Shown: positions 1-9,502, counted from the stretch's first letter. The stretch: DNA of 64,000 bases from Bacteroidia bacterium (GCA_030158725.1 JAOASJ010000126.1:1-64000), one strand, 5' to 3'. The notes: a model not told the origin generated them from the letters alone. A program made the numbers and translations.

Positions 1-3
1 CCC

Positions 4-20
4 GCAGGCGCAAAGCCTGC
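4..20. repeat. Short perfect inverted repeat at the window edge
   Basis: GCAGGC (4-9) and GCCTGC (15-20) form a perfect 6-bp stem with a 5-nt loop, 27 nt downstream of the map stop codon. It could be the stem of a map terminator, but the flank where a reverse-strand T-run would lie is outside the window, so the role is open. Confidence 0.35.
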
Positions 21-46
21 AAAAAGAGTTTTAGTAATACGTCGAT

Positions 47-811
47 TTAGAAATCGCCGTATACATCTGTCAATGCTTCACACCCATCCTCTGTTATAAG
101 AATAGTATGCTCAAATTGAGCCGATAATTTACCATCAATAGTCCTTGCAGTCCAACCATCTTTACGGTCTACCTTACAACGGGCTTTCCCAGCATTGATC
201 ATAGGCTCTATTGTAAACGTCATGCCCGGTCTAAGCACTACGCCACTATTTTTCTTAGCCACGTGGTCAACTTGTGGGTCTTCATGAAAGCGGATACCTA
301 CACCATGGCCACAAAATTCAAATACCACACTGTATCCATTTTTAACGGCGTGTTCATTGATAACGTAGCCAATATTGCCTAAATGATTACCTGGTTTGCA
401 TTCTGCAATGCCTAAGCGCAAACATTCTTTGGTGGTTTGCACCAATTTCTTTGCATAGTCGCTTACCTCACCAACCAAATACATGCGGCAGGTGTCACCG
501 AAATATCCGTTTAGAATACAAGTAACATCAATGTTGATGATGTCGCCATCTTTTACAACATAATCGTTTGGAACCCCATGACAAACCACATCATTTGGAG
601 AAATGCAGCTTGCGTGCTTGTAGCCTCTGTAACCTTTAGTTGCAGCAGTAGCACCATGCTTTAACACAAAGGCTTCTATAAGTCCATCCAGTTCGATGGT
701 CTTAACCCCTGGTTTAACAAACGGTTCAATATATTTTAAAGTTTCAGCCGCTAATTGGCTGCTTTTTCTAATCCCTTCAATTTGTTCGGGCGTTTTAATT
801 ATGATCGCCAT
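47..811 (-). CDS. map: Methionine aminopeptidase, type I
   Basis: It removes the initiator methionine from nascent proteins in the cytoplasm. The 254-residue protein is full length for type Ia enzymes and has the whole metal site: D95 (NIDVT), D106 (GYFGD), H169 (CGHGVG), E202 (TIEPM) and E234 (QFEHT), with the substrate-contacting H79 in VCHGV. It is the last of three same-strand genes (hpd, BtuF-like protein, map) with gaps of 3 and 6 nt, so it is probably co-transcribed with them. The usual secY-map ribosomal context is absent, so map has been relocated or is a second copy. Confidence 0.97.
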   Translation of the reverse strand: MAIIIKTPEQIEGIRKSSQLAAETLKYIEPFVKPGVKTIELDGLIEAFVLKHGATAATKGYRGYKHASCISPNDVVCHGVPNDYVVKDGDIINIDVTCILNGYFGDTCRMYLVGEVSDYAKKLVQTTKECLRLGIAECKPGNHLGNIGYVINEHAVKNGYSVVFEFCGHGVGIRFHEDPQVDHVAKKNSGVVLRPGMTFTIEPMINAGKARCKVDRKDGWTARTIDGKLSAQFEHTILITEDGCEALTDVYGDF

Positions 812-817
812 ATCTTT

Positions 818-1612
818 TTATCTTTTAATTTTGTGCAATTGTCTTTGCAGTTCGTTGAAATACGGCTGCGAATTTAGCAATCGACTTCCATACCAACTAA
901 ATAATTCACCATCTACCGTCAATATTTTTGAATTCGGGAGTAAAGTTTGTAATTCTTCAACATGCTTTTCCTTGAAAGGGTAGGGTTCAGAGGAAAGGAG
1001 CAGAACTTCGGGATTCAGCAATTGTAGTTCATCCAAATTCAATTCTGGATAGCGTTGTTCTTTTATCAAATTATTAAAACCAGCGCGTTGCAACATGTGG
1101 TTGATAAAGGTATCGCAGCCAACAGCCATGTATGGGTTGCGCCATACCAAATACAAACAGTTGTATTGGTGTCTTATTTTCTTTTGGTTTAAACTCAGGG
1201 TGATTTTTCGAAGCAAATCTTCTGCTTCATTTTTTACATCTAACAGCTCTGCTAGACTGCGCATCATGTAAAAAGCATCATCGATGTTTTTTATATCACT
1301 AACCCAAACTGGATATTTTTTGGCAAGGGTTTCAACAATTTCCTCATTGTTTTCTTCCTTATTGCAAATAATTAAGTCTGGTTGTAGTTCATCCAATTCT
1401 TCATAACGGATTTTCTTGGTGCCTCCAATTTTGGTGGCTTTTTTAAAATGCGATTTAGGATGAACACAGAAAACAGTTTGTGCAACTATTTTGTCTTTTA
1501 ATCCAAGTTCATAAAGAAATTCAGTTTGAGAAGGCACCAAAGAAACAATACGTTGTATTGGTTTTTGGATGTTTACAACCCTTCCCAGCATATCTACAAT
1601 GCTGACAGGCAT
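818..1612 (-). CDS. BtuF/TroA-like helical-backbone substrate-binding protein without signal peptide
   Basis: The 264-residue protein matches the class III (helical backbone) periplasmic binding fold used for cobalamin, siderophores and metals. The typical start DMLGRVV is followed by RIVSLVPSQTE and later QPDLIICNKEEN and LYLVWRNPYMAVG. The N-terminus begins directly with the domain (MPVSIVDMLGR), with no signal peptide or lipobox, so as read the protein would stay in the cytoplasm. No permease or ATPase is adjacent; an orphan FecCD-type permease and ATPase lie at 20006-21651. It sits between hpd and map in a tight array. The family is clear, the ligand unknown; cobalamin or a chelated metal are the usual guesses. 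Confidence 0.75.
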   Translation of the reverse strand: MPVSIVDMLGRVVNIQKPIQRIVSLVPSQTEFLYELGLKDKIVAQTVFCVHPKSHFKKATKIGGTKKIRYEELDELQPDLIICNKEENNEEIVETLAKKYPVWVSDIKNIDDAFYMMRSLAELLDVKNEAEDLLRKITLSLNQKKIRHQYNCLYLVWRNPYMAVGCDTFINHMLQRAGFNNLIKEQRYPELNLDELQLLNPEVLLLSSEPYPFKEKHVEELQTLLPNSKILTVDGELFSWYGSRLLNSQPYFNELQRQLHKIKR

Positions 1613-1615
1613 TGA

Positions 1616-2716
1616 TTATAAGTTGCCGCGTTCGGCTTGTTCGCGTTCTATGGCCTCAAATAATGCTTTGAAATTACCTTTACCGAATGATTTAGCCCCT
1701 TTACGTTGTATGATTTCATAGAACATAGTTGGTCTATCTTCAACAGGCTTGGTAAACAATTGTAACAAATAACCTTCATCGTCGCGGTCTACCAATATGC
1801 CTAATTCTTTTAAAGGCTCGATATCTTCTTCTATTGGACCAACACGGTCTAATAAATCGTCGTAATATGAACTTGGAACTTTAAGAAACTCAACACCACG
1901 CTCCATTAATTGTTTAACTGTAGAAACGATATCAAGGGTAGCAATAGCAACGTGCTGGGTGCCTTCACCTTCGTAGAACTCAAGGTATTCTTCTACCTGT
2001 GATTTCTTTTTGCCTTCAGCAGGTTCGTTGATAGGGAATTTAACAAAACCATTTCCATTACTCATCACTTTACTCATTAGTGCTGAGTATTCAGTTGAAA
2101 TGTCATTGTCATCGAAAGATAAAATATTCTTAAAGCCCATTACGTCTTCATAGAATTTTACCCAAGGATTCATTTGATCCCAACCAACATTTCCAACGCA
2201 ATGGTCAACGTACAACAAACCGGTAGGACCAGGGTTGTAGGCACTTTCCCATTTTCTATAACCTGGCATAAATATGCCATTGTAATTTTTACGTTCAATA
2301 AACAAATGCACCACTTCACCATAGGTGTGAATACCACTCATGCGAACTTCACCATTTTCATCAGAAAGGGTAGTAGGTTCTAGGCATGACTTACCACCGC
2401 GTTTGGTGGTTTGTTCATGAGCATCGTAGGCGTCATCAACCATTAAGGCTAAAGTTTTAACACCGTCACCATGTTTGAAATGGTGTTTTGCGATTTCTGA
2501 ATCAGAGTGCAATGGCGTGGTTAAAACCAAGCGCATTTTATTTTGCACCAATACATAACTAACACGGTCTTTAACTCCAGTTTCTGGTCCAGCGTAGGCT
2601 AAACTTTGAAAACCAAAGGCTGTTTTGTAATAGTGGGCAGCTTGTTTAGCATTGCCAACATACAATTCAATATAGTCGGTACCGTGTAAGGGCAGGAAAT
2701 CTGTTTCTGAACTCAT
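1616..2716 (-). CDS. hpd: 4-hydroxyphenylpyruvate dioxygenase
   Basis: This non-heme Fe(II) enzyme converts 4-hydroxyphenylpyruvate to homogentisate in tyrosine breakdown. The 366-residue length is normal. Two glyoxalase/VOC-type halves are visible, and the three iron ligands of the C-terminal half are in place: H172 (YVDHCVGN), H255 (TQHVAIAT) and E334 (MFYEIIQR). The C-terminal GYLLQLFTKP and FGKGNFKALFE segments are family hallmarks. It opens the reverse-strand hpd, BtuF-like, map array. No other homogentisate pathway gene (hmgA, fahA) is in the window. Confidence 0.96.
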   Translation of the reverse strand: MSSETDFLPLHGTDYIELYVGNAKQAAHYYKTAFGFQSLAYAGPETGVKDRVSYVLVQNKMRLVLTTPLHSDSEIAKHHFKHGDGVKTLALMVDDAYDAHEQTTKRGGKSCLEPTTLSDENGEVRMSGIHTYGEVVHLFIERKNYNGIFMPGYRKWESAYNPGPTGLLYVDHCVGNVGWDQMNPWVKFYEDVMGFKNILSFDDNDISTEYSALMSKVMSNGNGFVKFPINEPAEGKKKSQVEEYLEFYEGEGTQHVAIATLDIVSTVKQLMERGVEFLKVPSSYYDDLLDRVGPIEEDIEPLKELGILVDRDDEGYLLQLFTKPVEDRPTMFYEIIQRKGAKSFGKGNFKALFEAIEREQAERGNL

Positions 2717-2755
2717 AAATAGGTTTTGTTAATAGATTACTTTAAGGAAAAACTA

Positions 2756-4855
2756 TTAATAGAATTTGTAACGTTCGTCTTTAACATCAGCAGCTTTTTT
2801 AAGGGCTTCGAATACTGAGTTATAAGCTTGTTGTTTCTTTTGGTCGTATAAGATTTTCTTTCTTGAGCTAAGATCGCTAGGAATGTCAGCTTTACTTGAA
2901 CTTTCAACCAAGATAATGTGCACACCATCGTTGCTCACAATTGGTTTACTCATTACATTTTGTTTCAATCCGCAAACATAACCTACAAGTTTTAAATCGT
3001 TACCAGCAAATTGAACGTTGGTAGAGTAGAAATTAATGTTGTAGAAAGGTTGAACCATTGATTTTACGCTAGTTGCTACTTCGTCAATTGATTTAGACTT
3101 TTTCATGCCATCTTCAAATTGTGTGGTCAAGATCGCAGCTTTCTTTTCGTTCATTACCAAACGGGTTACTTTTTCTCTAACATCTTCAACATCTGAAGTA
3201 CCTTCTTCTCTAACTTTAGAAAGTTTAGCAACGATTAATAGATTACCTGCAGAGATTACATCTGAGTATTCACCTACTTCTCTTTTTTCGTTGTATGCCC
3301 ATCTAACTACATCCATGGTACCTGGGATACCAGTCATAGAACGGTCGCTTTCTTTTACGTTGTTTGCTATACTCTTAACCAAGCCAAATTTCTTAACTTG
3401 TTGTTCGAACTCATCTTTATTTTCACCTGTAAGTGCAGATCTGAAATTGCTTGCTTTTTGGTAAGCTTCATCTTCAGTTGATTTAAGTGCTTCGATTGGT
3501 TTTCTAACTTCAGCAATTTTGATTAGCTCAGATGATTTTGGTTCTACCAATTTGATTAATGATAAACCATACATAGATTTAACTACAGTTGATTGACCCA
3601 TGCCAAGCGTTTTAACCGCTTTGTTGATTTCATCTACTTGTGAACCATCTCTTACCCATCCTAAGTCTTGAGCATATGTTACATCACCTGTGCTGGTTTT
3701 GCTGTTGAAGAAATCAAGTGCGTTTGGACTAGAATTAGATTCTGCACCTAATTTTTTTCCGTTAGCAATTGCTTTTAAAGTATCTTCTTTGGTAACACCT
3801 TTAACTGCTAACTCAACTTTTATAGCGTGGTAATAGAAAGCAGAGTCAGTTTTTTTGTCTAGTACTTTGAATAAACTGAATCCACCATCATAATATATTG
3901 GTCCGATTACGCTGTCTTTTGGAGCAGCAAATAATTTAGATTCGTATTCTTTGTTGTATGAACCATGTGATTGGAACAAGTCAGAATAAGGAACAGAACT
4001 GTTTAATTGAACATACACTGAATCTACTTCAGCGTTTTTGAATTCGTTCATTTCAGCAACTAAAGAGTTTCTAACTTCTAAAGTATCTTGTTTAGATGGA
4101 GATACATTGATTAAAACATATTCTAAATCTCTAGAAGCTTTTTGTTTGAACTCATCTTTGTGACGGTTGATGTAATCTTTCAAATCAGCATCTTCAATTT
4201 TAATTGATTTGTCATCAATAGAAGCGAAATTCAAGGTTACAGTTTTTCCATTGTAGTTAACTGTTGCTGCAAAATAGTCATCTTCAGCATCCAAACTGGT
4301 TGCGTAAAGTGATTTTGCAATTAATGAATTGTATTTTCTACTTTGAACTTCCATGAAAACTTGTTTTAAGATAAGTTCAAATTGAGCCATCATTTTGGCA
4401 TCTTTTTTCGCAACTTGGTTTTTGAAGTTGATAACGTTTGATGGAGAAAATTGACCATCTCTGCTAAAATATTGTTTAATGGTAGAGTGTGCATCATCAG
4501 AGTAAAGCAATTTTCCTGCTTCAGCAACTGAAATGTCTAAACCTAAAGTTTCAAATTCTTTATCTACAATCAATGATTGAATAAATTGATTCCAAGCATA
4601 AGAAGAAGCTTGTTCTCTAGTTTGTTCATTTTCACCTGTGCCATTTGAATTTAATTGAGCCAAAAGTTCTTTGTATTTGGCATCGAATTCAATAACAGAA
4701 ATTTCAGTTCCCGCAATTTCACCTACGTTTTGAGCGCCGCCAAAACTAAATTTGCTTTTACTGGAGAAATAGTCGCTAACAACAAAAAGGACAAGGGATA
4801 CTAGGATGAGCATTAGCACCCATGTTGAATTTCTAAGTTTATTTAATATGGACAT
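2756..4855 (-). CDS. PpiD/SurA-type membrane-anchored peptidyl-prolyl isomerase/chaperone
   Basis: The 699-residue protein has a short cytoplasmic N-terminus, one membrane segment (about residues 11-28) and a long periplasmic part. This is the layout of PpiD, which assists folding of proteins leaving the Sec translocon. A SurA_N-like helical region (about 40-200, with IAGTEIS and EFDAKYKELL) is followed by parvulin-like segments at about 280-450, including the QDLGWVRDG stretch. It is transcribed away from the 5110 gene. A weak -7-like sequence on the reverse strand lies near 4881-4888. I am sure of the class; isomerase activity cannot be judged because many such parvulin domains are inactive. 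Confidence 0.85.
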   Translation of the reverse strand: MSILNKLRNSTWVLMLILVSLVLFVVSDYFSSKSKFSFGGAQNVGEIAGTEISVIEFDAKYKELLAQLNSNGTGENEQTREQASSYAWNQFIQSLIVDKEFETLGLDISVAEAGKLLYSDDAHSTIKQYFSRDGQFSPSNVINFKNQVAKKDAKMMAQFELILKQVFMEVQSRKYNSLIAKSLYATSLDAEDDYFAATVNYNGKTVTLNFASIDDKSIKIEDADLKDYINRHKDEFKQKASRDLEYVLINVSPSKQDTLEVRNSLVAEMNEFKNAEVDSVYVQLNSSVPYSDLFQSHGSYNKEYESKLFAAPKDSVIGPIYYDGGFSLFKVLDKKTDSAFYYHAIKVELAVKGVTKEDTLKAIANGKKLGAESNSSPNALDFFNSKTSTGDVTYAQDLGWVRDGSQVDEINKAVKTLGMGQSTVVKSMYGLSLIKLVEPKSSELIKIAEVRKPIEALKSTEDEAYQKASNFRSALTGENKDEFEQQVKKFGLVKSIANNVKESDRSMTGIPGTMDVVRWAYNEKREVGEYSDVISAGNLLIVAKLSKVREEGTSDVEDVREKVTRLVMNEKKAAILTTQFEDGMKKSKSIDEVATSVKSMVQPFYNINFYSTNVQFAGNDLKLVGYVCGLKQNVMSKPIVSNDGVHIILVESSSKADIPSDLSSRKKILYDQKKQQAYNSVFEALKKAADVKDERYKFY

Positions 4856-5094
4856 ATCAGATTTTTTGAAAAATGAGTCGCAAAATAATGCTTTTAATCG
4901 TTAAAAATCAAATTACAATTAAAAAAAGGCGTAATTCAAGTGTAATAAATTTGATTAAGAGGCAAAATAATTGAGATTTGAGTTTATTAAATCAAGAAAA
5001 CGACTAAATATTTGGGCTTATAAAAGTTGGTTTAGTTTGTGTTTTAATACAAATTAATTAATGTATTTTTATGATTATTGTTGAAAATCATTCT

Positions 5095-5102
5095 TACCTT
5101 TG
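5095..5102 (+). promoter_or_regulatory. Bacteroidota -7 element for the 5110 gene
   Basis: TACCTTTG matches TAnnTTTG and ends 7 nt before the ATG, so the transcript would be leaderless or nearly so. No well-spaced -33 TTG was found. Confidence 0.55.
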
Positions 5103-5109
5103 AAGGCTC

Positions 5110-5676
5110 ATGCACGACATAGAACCACACTACCATTGGTTGCATCTGTACAATTCAGTTGAAGATGAACGTTCCCCATTTTTTGAAACCATACATAGTG
5201 AGTTCGAATACAGCAATACCATATACAATTACTTAATACATCCTCAATGGGATAATTTTGGTTCACCTACTTTATACCTGAAAGTTTTATTTGCAGATTA
5301 TGAGGCTGGATACACAATTATTGAGCTAATTGGTGAATGGAACGATGTAATTCAAAATGACATCATGACTTTTAAACGCGATTTAATTGAATTAATGCAA
5401 GATGAAGGCATCAATAAGTTCATATTAATCGGCGATAATGTGCTCAATTTTCATGCATCAGACGACAGTTATTACGAAGAATGGTACAATGATATTGAAG
5501 ATGGATGGGTAGCTTTAGTCAATTTTAGAGAACATGTTTTGGAGGAATTCAAACAACACCGAATAGATTATTATCTCAATTTTGGAGGAGAACTTGATAA
5601 TTTGTTGTGGAGAAAATTTACGCCATTGCAAATGTTTAAGAAAGTTGATGAAATCATTCAACATAGATTGGGCTAG
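5110..5676 (+). CDS. Conserved hypothetical acidic cytoplasmic protein
   Basis: I do not recognise a characterised family for this 188-residue protein. It is acidic, rich in aromatics (Tyr, Trp, Phe), has no signal peptide or membrane segment, and looks like one alpha/beta domain with a central KFILIGDNVL strand-turn. The ATG at 5110 is chosen because the next in-frame Met is more than 100 codons away and a -7 promoter element ends just upstream. It is a single-gene unit between the divergent PpiD-like gene and the T9SS cargo gene. Confidence 0.7.
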   Translation: MHDIEPHYHWLHLYNSVEDERSPFFETIHSEFEYSNTIYNYLIHPQWDNFGSPTLYLKVLFADYEAGYTIIELIGEWNDVIQNDIMTFKRDLIELMQDEGINKFILIGDNVLNFHASDDSYYEEWYNDIEDGWVALVNFREHVLEEFKQHRIDYYLNFGGELDNLLWRKFTPLQMFKKVDEIIQHRLG

Positions 5677-5803
5677 GGTTCTAGAACCATTGGCGATTAT
5701 TTAATCCAACTTTTTCAATACTTTTTTTCAATCTGTCTGATAATCAATGTCAAATTTTTGTCATTTTTGATATTTGTTACAACATATATTGAGCAATCTC
5801 ATC

Positions 5804-5812
5804 TATTTTTGC
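5804..5812 (+). promoter_or_regulatory. -7 element for the T9SS cargo gene
   Basis: TATTTTTGC is a perfect TAnnTTTGC match ending 13 nt before the ATG at 5826. Confidence 0.6.
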
Positions 5813-5825
5813 ATTCAATACGCTT

Positions 5826-8366
5826 ATGAGAAATATATACTTAAGAAATTTACTTTTCGGATCTGCTTTTGTCATTATACTGTGTAGCGCAGTTATGAAT
5901 GCAGGTGGACCAAATCCATCTTTAACCAATGCTCCAGGAGATAATGGAAATTGTACTTCATGTCATGGAGGAACTATAGTTACCTCTGGTAGCAATTTAA
6001 ACAACGTTCGTTTGAAATCTAATTTCACCGGAAATGGTTATATCCCAGATTCAACCTATACCATGGAATTAACCTACAAACAAACAGGTATTGTGAAATT
6101 TGGTTTTCAAGTTACATGCTTAGACAAAAACAACAGTCCTGCAGGTACATTAACCAGCACCACTTCTAGGACTGGTAAATCTACTGCTGTAATTAGCGGG
6201 CAAACTAGAGAATATATATCCCACACATCTACAGGTACTGCAAGTGTTGGTACAGATAGCACAAGATGGGTGTTTACTTGGAAAGCGCCATCTACCAACA
6301 TTGGTCCAGTTAAATTCCACTTGGTGGTAATGGCTACCAACAACAACAGCAACGATGATCCAGGTGATGCCGTTTATGGTAAATCGTTCCAAATTAATCC
6401 ATCGACTCTTTTACCTGTTGCTAAAGCAAAAAGTAATGATACCATTACTTGTACCAATTACAATGTACAATTACAAGGTACAGGAACAAATTCACCAAGT
6501 ACCTATACTTGGAAAATGACAGGTGGTTCACCTTCAACCAGTACTGCTCAAAATCCAACCGTGACTTATTTATCGCCAGGATTAAAGCAAGTAATTTTAA
6601 CTGTTAAAAACAGTAAGGGTGTCAGTTTTCCTGATACCATGGATATCTTAGTTAATACCTCTCCAGCTGCTACTATTTTAAATGGTTCTGCCGCTAGCAT
6701 TTGTCAAGGTGACTCCTTGCTTTTGAGTGCTAATACTGGAGCGGGCTTGACCTATTTATGGTTGAACAACAATAAAACCGTTCGTAACATCTATGTTAAA
6801 GACTCTGCTTCTTATACGGTTAAGGTAACTAGTACCAGCAACCAATGTGCAAAGACAAGTGCACCATTTAAATTAAGTTGGTATGGAAAACCGACCATCT
6901 CTTTATCGAAAACAAGCAATGACACTATATGTGGTCCTTACAATGAAACAATTACTGCAAGTGGTAATTTGATAGACAGTGTTCTGTGGTATGTAAATGG
7001 AGTACTTAGTAGAAGAACCAAAACCTTAACTACTGTATTTACTGGCACTAATAATATTAGTGTCACAGCGATTGCTAAAAGTGTAAATGGCTGCAGAAGC
7101 GCATTTGCAAGTCCTCTGAAATTGGTATCAATACCTAAACTTTATCCTAGCAACATACAAACAACTAAGTCAACCTCAACCATAGACTTTAGCTGGAATA
7201 AAAACAATGGAGCAATAGCTTATAGATATTCAATTAATGGGGGTTCTTTTTCAAACACCACCACTGATTCATCTCTTAATTTATCAGGGTTACAACCAAA
7301 TACCAGTTACAATATCACTTTAAGAACCTTACAGCTTTCTCCTTGTCAGTTTACCGATACAAGTTTTGTAATCAAAACAAATTTCTGTTCTAATATTGCC
7401 TTTAGTGTTAATTTAGATTCTAGAATTTGTAAAGGAAGTTCAATAACTGCTTTAGTCACTAAATTATATGCAGCTAAATACAGCATTGCCTTCGATAACC
7501 AAGCTTATGGAAAAGATACATCGTATACTTTTACACCAAACAAATCAGACAGTTTGACCATTTCAATTATAGACAGTTTAAGTCCTACTTGTCCTGCAAT
7601 AGTTGAAAAGTATGGTTACAGTGTTGATACCTTGTTCGATAATTCAATTGCAACTGCCACGCAAGAAAGCAGTTGTGTAAACCAATACAACATGAGTATT
7701 ATATCTGGTTATGGCACCTATGAGTTTTATAAAAATGGAGTGCTTCAAAATTCAGGTACAAGCAACTCGTATTTATTTACCGGTTTAAGTACTGGCGATA
7801 AACTTTCAGCAATTGGTAAAATAAACTCTTGCTCTAAATCATACGGTCAAGTTACTTTCACATTAAATCCTGCTGCAGTTTCTACCTATACCTATACACG
7901 TGCTTTTAAAAACTATACTTTCACCGCTGATGCCCAATCAAATGCATCTTATTCATGGAAAGTTGGTCAAACCGTGATTGGCAACACCGCAAGCTTTACC
8001 AAAGATATGAGTGCCTATGACAACTCTACTATTGCGGTAAGTTTGATCTCCACAACAGCCAATAATTGCATAGACTCTAGTGTTCAAAATATTACAGTAC
8101 CTAACTTCTCATCTATAGAAAACATAGGCAATTCAAACTTCAAAGTTTATCCAAATCCGTTTAATGAAAAATTAAACATTGAAGGTGCAATGAATGGTTT
8201 CACCGTAAGATTGCTTGATCATTTAGGAAGAATTGTACTAGAACAAAGTACCGATGAAAATTCATTAATCATTTCAAGTTCAGAATTAGCAAATGGAGTA
8301 TACCACATACTAATTCAAGACAATGATGGTGGAATGAACAGCTTCACTTTTGTGAAAGCCCAATAA
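5826..8366 (+). CDS. T9SS-exported multidomain protein (choice-of-anchor V-like, PKD/Fn3-like)
   Basis: An 846-residue secreted protein. A hydrophobic signal peptide (about 8-26) is followed by GGPNPSLTNAPGDNGN and a CTSCH motif (43-47), as in choice-of-anchor V domains. PKD/Ig-like units follow from about 195 (YTWKMTGG, then SKGVSFPDT), then an Fn3-like unit near 440-520 (LSGLQPNTSYNITL). The last 75 or so residues carry the type A T9SS sorting domain (KVYPNPFNEKLNI, ANGVYHILIQ), which directs export across the outer membrane. The CXXCH could bind c-type heme or a metal; this is not proven. The window also encodes T9SS plug and PorX. A bidirectional terminator follows. Confidence 0.88.
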   Translation: MRNIYLRNLLFGSAFVIILCSAVMNAGGPNPSLTNAPGDNGNCTSCHGGTIVTSGSNLNNVRLKSNFTGNGYIPDSTYTMELTYKQTGIVKFGFQVTCLDKNNSPAGTLTSTTSRTGKSTAVISGQTREYISHTSTGTASVGTDSTRWVFTWKAPSTNIGPVKFHLVVMATNNNSNDDPGDAVYGKSFQINPSTLLPVAKAKSNDTITCTNYNVQLQGTGTNSPSTYTWKMTGGSPSTSTAQNPTVTYLSPGLKQVILTVKNSKGVSFPDTMDILVNTSPAATILNGSAASICQGDSLLLSANTGAGLTYLWLNNNKTVRNIYVKDSASYTVKVTSTSNQCAKTSAPFKLSWYGKPTISLSKTSNDTICGPYNETITASGNLIDSVLWYVNGVLSRRTKTLTTVFTGTNNISVTAIAKSVNGCRSAFASPLKLVSIPKLYPSNIQTTKSTSTIDFSWNKNNGAIAYRYSINGGSFSNTTTDSSLNLSGLQPNTSYNITLRTLQLSPCQFTDTSFVIKTNFCSNIAFSVNLDSRICKGSSITALVTKLYAAKYSIAFDNQAYGKDTSYTFTPNKSDSLTISIIDSLSPTCPAIVEKYGYSVDTLFDNSIATATQESSCVNQYNMSIISGYGTYEFYKNGVLQNSGTSNSYLFTGLSTGDKLSAIGKINSCSKSYGQVTFTLNPAAVSTYTYTRAFKNYTFTADAQSNASYSWKVGQTVIGNTASFTKDMSAYDNSTIAVSLISTTANNCIDSSVQNITVPNFSSIENIGNSNFKVYPNPFNEKLNIEGAMNGFTVRLLDHLGRIVLEQSTDENSLIISSSELANGVYHILIQDNDGGMNSFTFVKAQ

Positions 8367-8391
8367 AATATTCTCTTACAGTATGAATGCG

Positions 8392-8423
8392 AAGATCCCG
8401 GGTCTGAAAAGGCTCGGGTTCTT
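8392..8423. terminator. Bidirectional terminator between convergent genes
   Basis: The arms 8392-8402 and 8413-8423 pair over 11 positions, with one mismatch and one G-U, around a 10-nt loop. It lies between the T9SS cargo gene (+) and the acyl-CoA reductase gene (-). Confidence 0.55.
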
Positions 8424-8436
8424 TGCTTTATAGGGT

Positions 8437-9426
8437 TTATGAAAGAAATTCCAACAAATTGATATTGTCGGCATAATCTGTTAGACCAGGTTTTTGGGTT
8501 TGTCCCAAACCAACAGCTTGCTTTATTTCTGGCATATCTGAAGCAACACATTGCCACTGCTCTTTGTGTTGTTCTAAATAATTGTGAACTTCGTCAATAT
8601 CGTCGTAGTAATGGTAATTTAAAGTCGCAATAGGAGCGTGTGGCTCTTGCTTTTCTTGAAACAACATAAAGCCATTGTCGTAATGTTTGTCGAGATTCAT
8701 CAACAAAATTGACTTATGGTACATGTAGTTGTTGTAATATTTATGATGGTTCACATGGTCCATATACACATCGTATGCTTCGTATAATGGGCGTAATTCA
8801 AAACCTCTTGGCAAAATTAAATGAGAAACATTTCTGCACCCTAAGCCATAATAACTATAGATGTCATCGGCTAATCGTTTTAAAGTTTCTTCATTTTCAT
8901 TGCCACTTAATACGGCAATTGAAGTTCTGTTTTTGCGAATAACAGAAGGCACATCTTTGAAGTAGTACTCAAAATATCTTGCAGAATTATTGCTGCCAGT
9001 GGCGATTAAATAATGGATGCCATTTAATTTACCCTCGGTATTGATTCTGTTTTCTAATTCGGGGCTAAATTCAATAAGCTTTTGAATGGCATATTTCATC
9101 AAGACCTCATCGTTTGATGACAGTTTAGCTGAAATTTTTAATCCTTTTGCTAAGCCAGCAAGTAGGTCGTGCAAACCGACAAATGGAATGTTTCCAGCCA
9201 TTATAATTCCTAAAGTTTGCTCTCTCAATTCACATGTTTCATCCTTTAACCACTCTTCGATTTTTTCTTTGCTTAAAGCCTCCGACCAGCTGTTGGCAGA
9301 TAGTTGAATAAAGGTTTGGGTAAACCAAGGATTCATAATTTGAGCCTTCTCTTTAATGTCTTGAGGAATGTCTAATAAAGCCTGACCCAATTGGTAAAAA
9401 CTATTGATTATGTTTGTTTTTTGCAC
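8437..9426 (-). CDS. LuxC-like acyl-CoA reductase
   Basis: The 329-residue protein resembles the LuxC/acyl-CoA reductase branch of the aldehyde dehydrogenase fold. That branch reduces acyl-CoA or acyl-enzyme thioesters to aldehydes with NADPH. Markers are IMAGNIPFVGLHDLL, LIATGSNNSARYFEYYF, FKDVPSVIRKNRTSIAVL and the putative nucleophile Cys in YYGLGCRNVSHL. The start is GTG at 9426; a -7 element lies 17 nt upstream. No luciferase, LuxD or LuxE-like partner is nearby, so it acts alone or with distant partners. Aldehyde product and role are unknown. Confidence 0.85.
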   Translation of the reverse strand: MQKTNIINSFYQLGQALLDIPQDIKEKAQIMNPWFTQTFIQLSANSWSEALSKEKIEEWLKDETCELREQTLGIIMAGNIPFVGLHDLLAGLAKGLKISAKLSSNDEVLMKYAIQKLIEFSPELENRINTEGKLNGIHYLIATGSNNSARYFEYYFKDVPSVIRKNRTSIAVLSGNENEETLKRLADDIYSYYGLGCRNVSHLILPRGFELRPLYEAYDVYMDHVNHHKYYNNYMYHKSILLMNLDKHYDNGFMLFQEKQEPHAPIATLNYHYYDDIDEVHNYLEQHKEQWQCVASDMPEIKQAVGLGQTQKPGLTDYADNINLLEFLS

Positions 9427-9443
9427 GGTGTAAAATGAGGTAA

Positions 9444-9451
9444 CAAAATTA
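9444..9451 (-). promoter_or_regulatory. -7 element for the acyl-CoA reductase gene
   Basis: The reverse strand reads TAATTTTG, a TAnnTTTG match, 17 nt before the GTG start at 9426. Confidence 0.45.
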
Positions 9452-9502
9452 AAGATAATCCGTTACATATTGGAAATGATTATAAGTTCTAAAAAAAATG
9501 TG

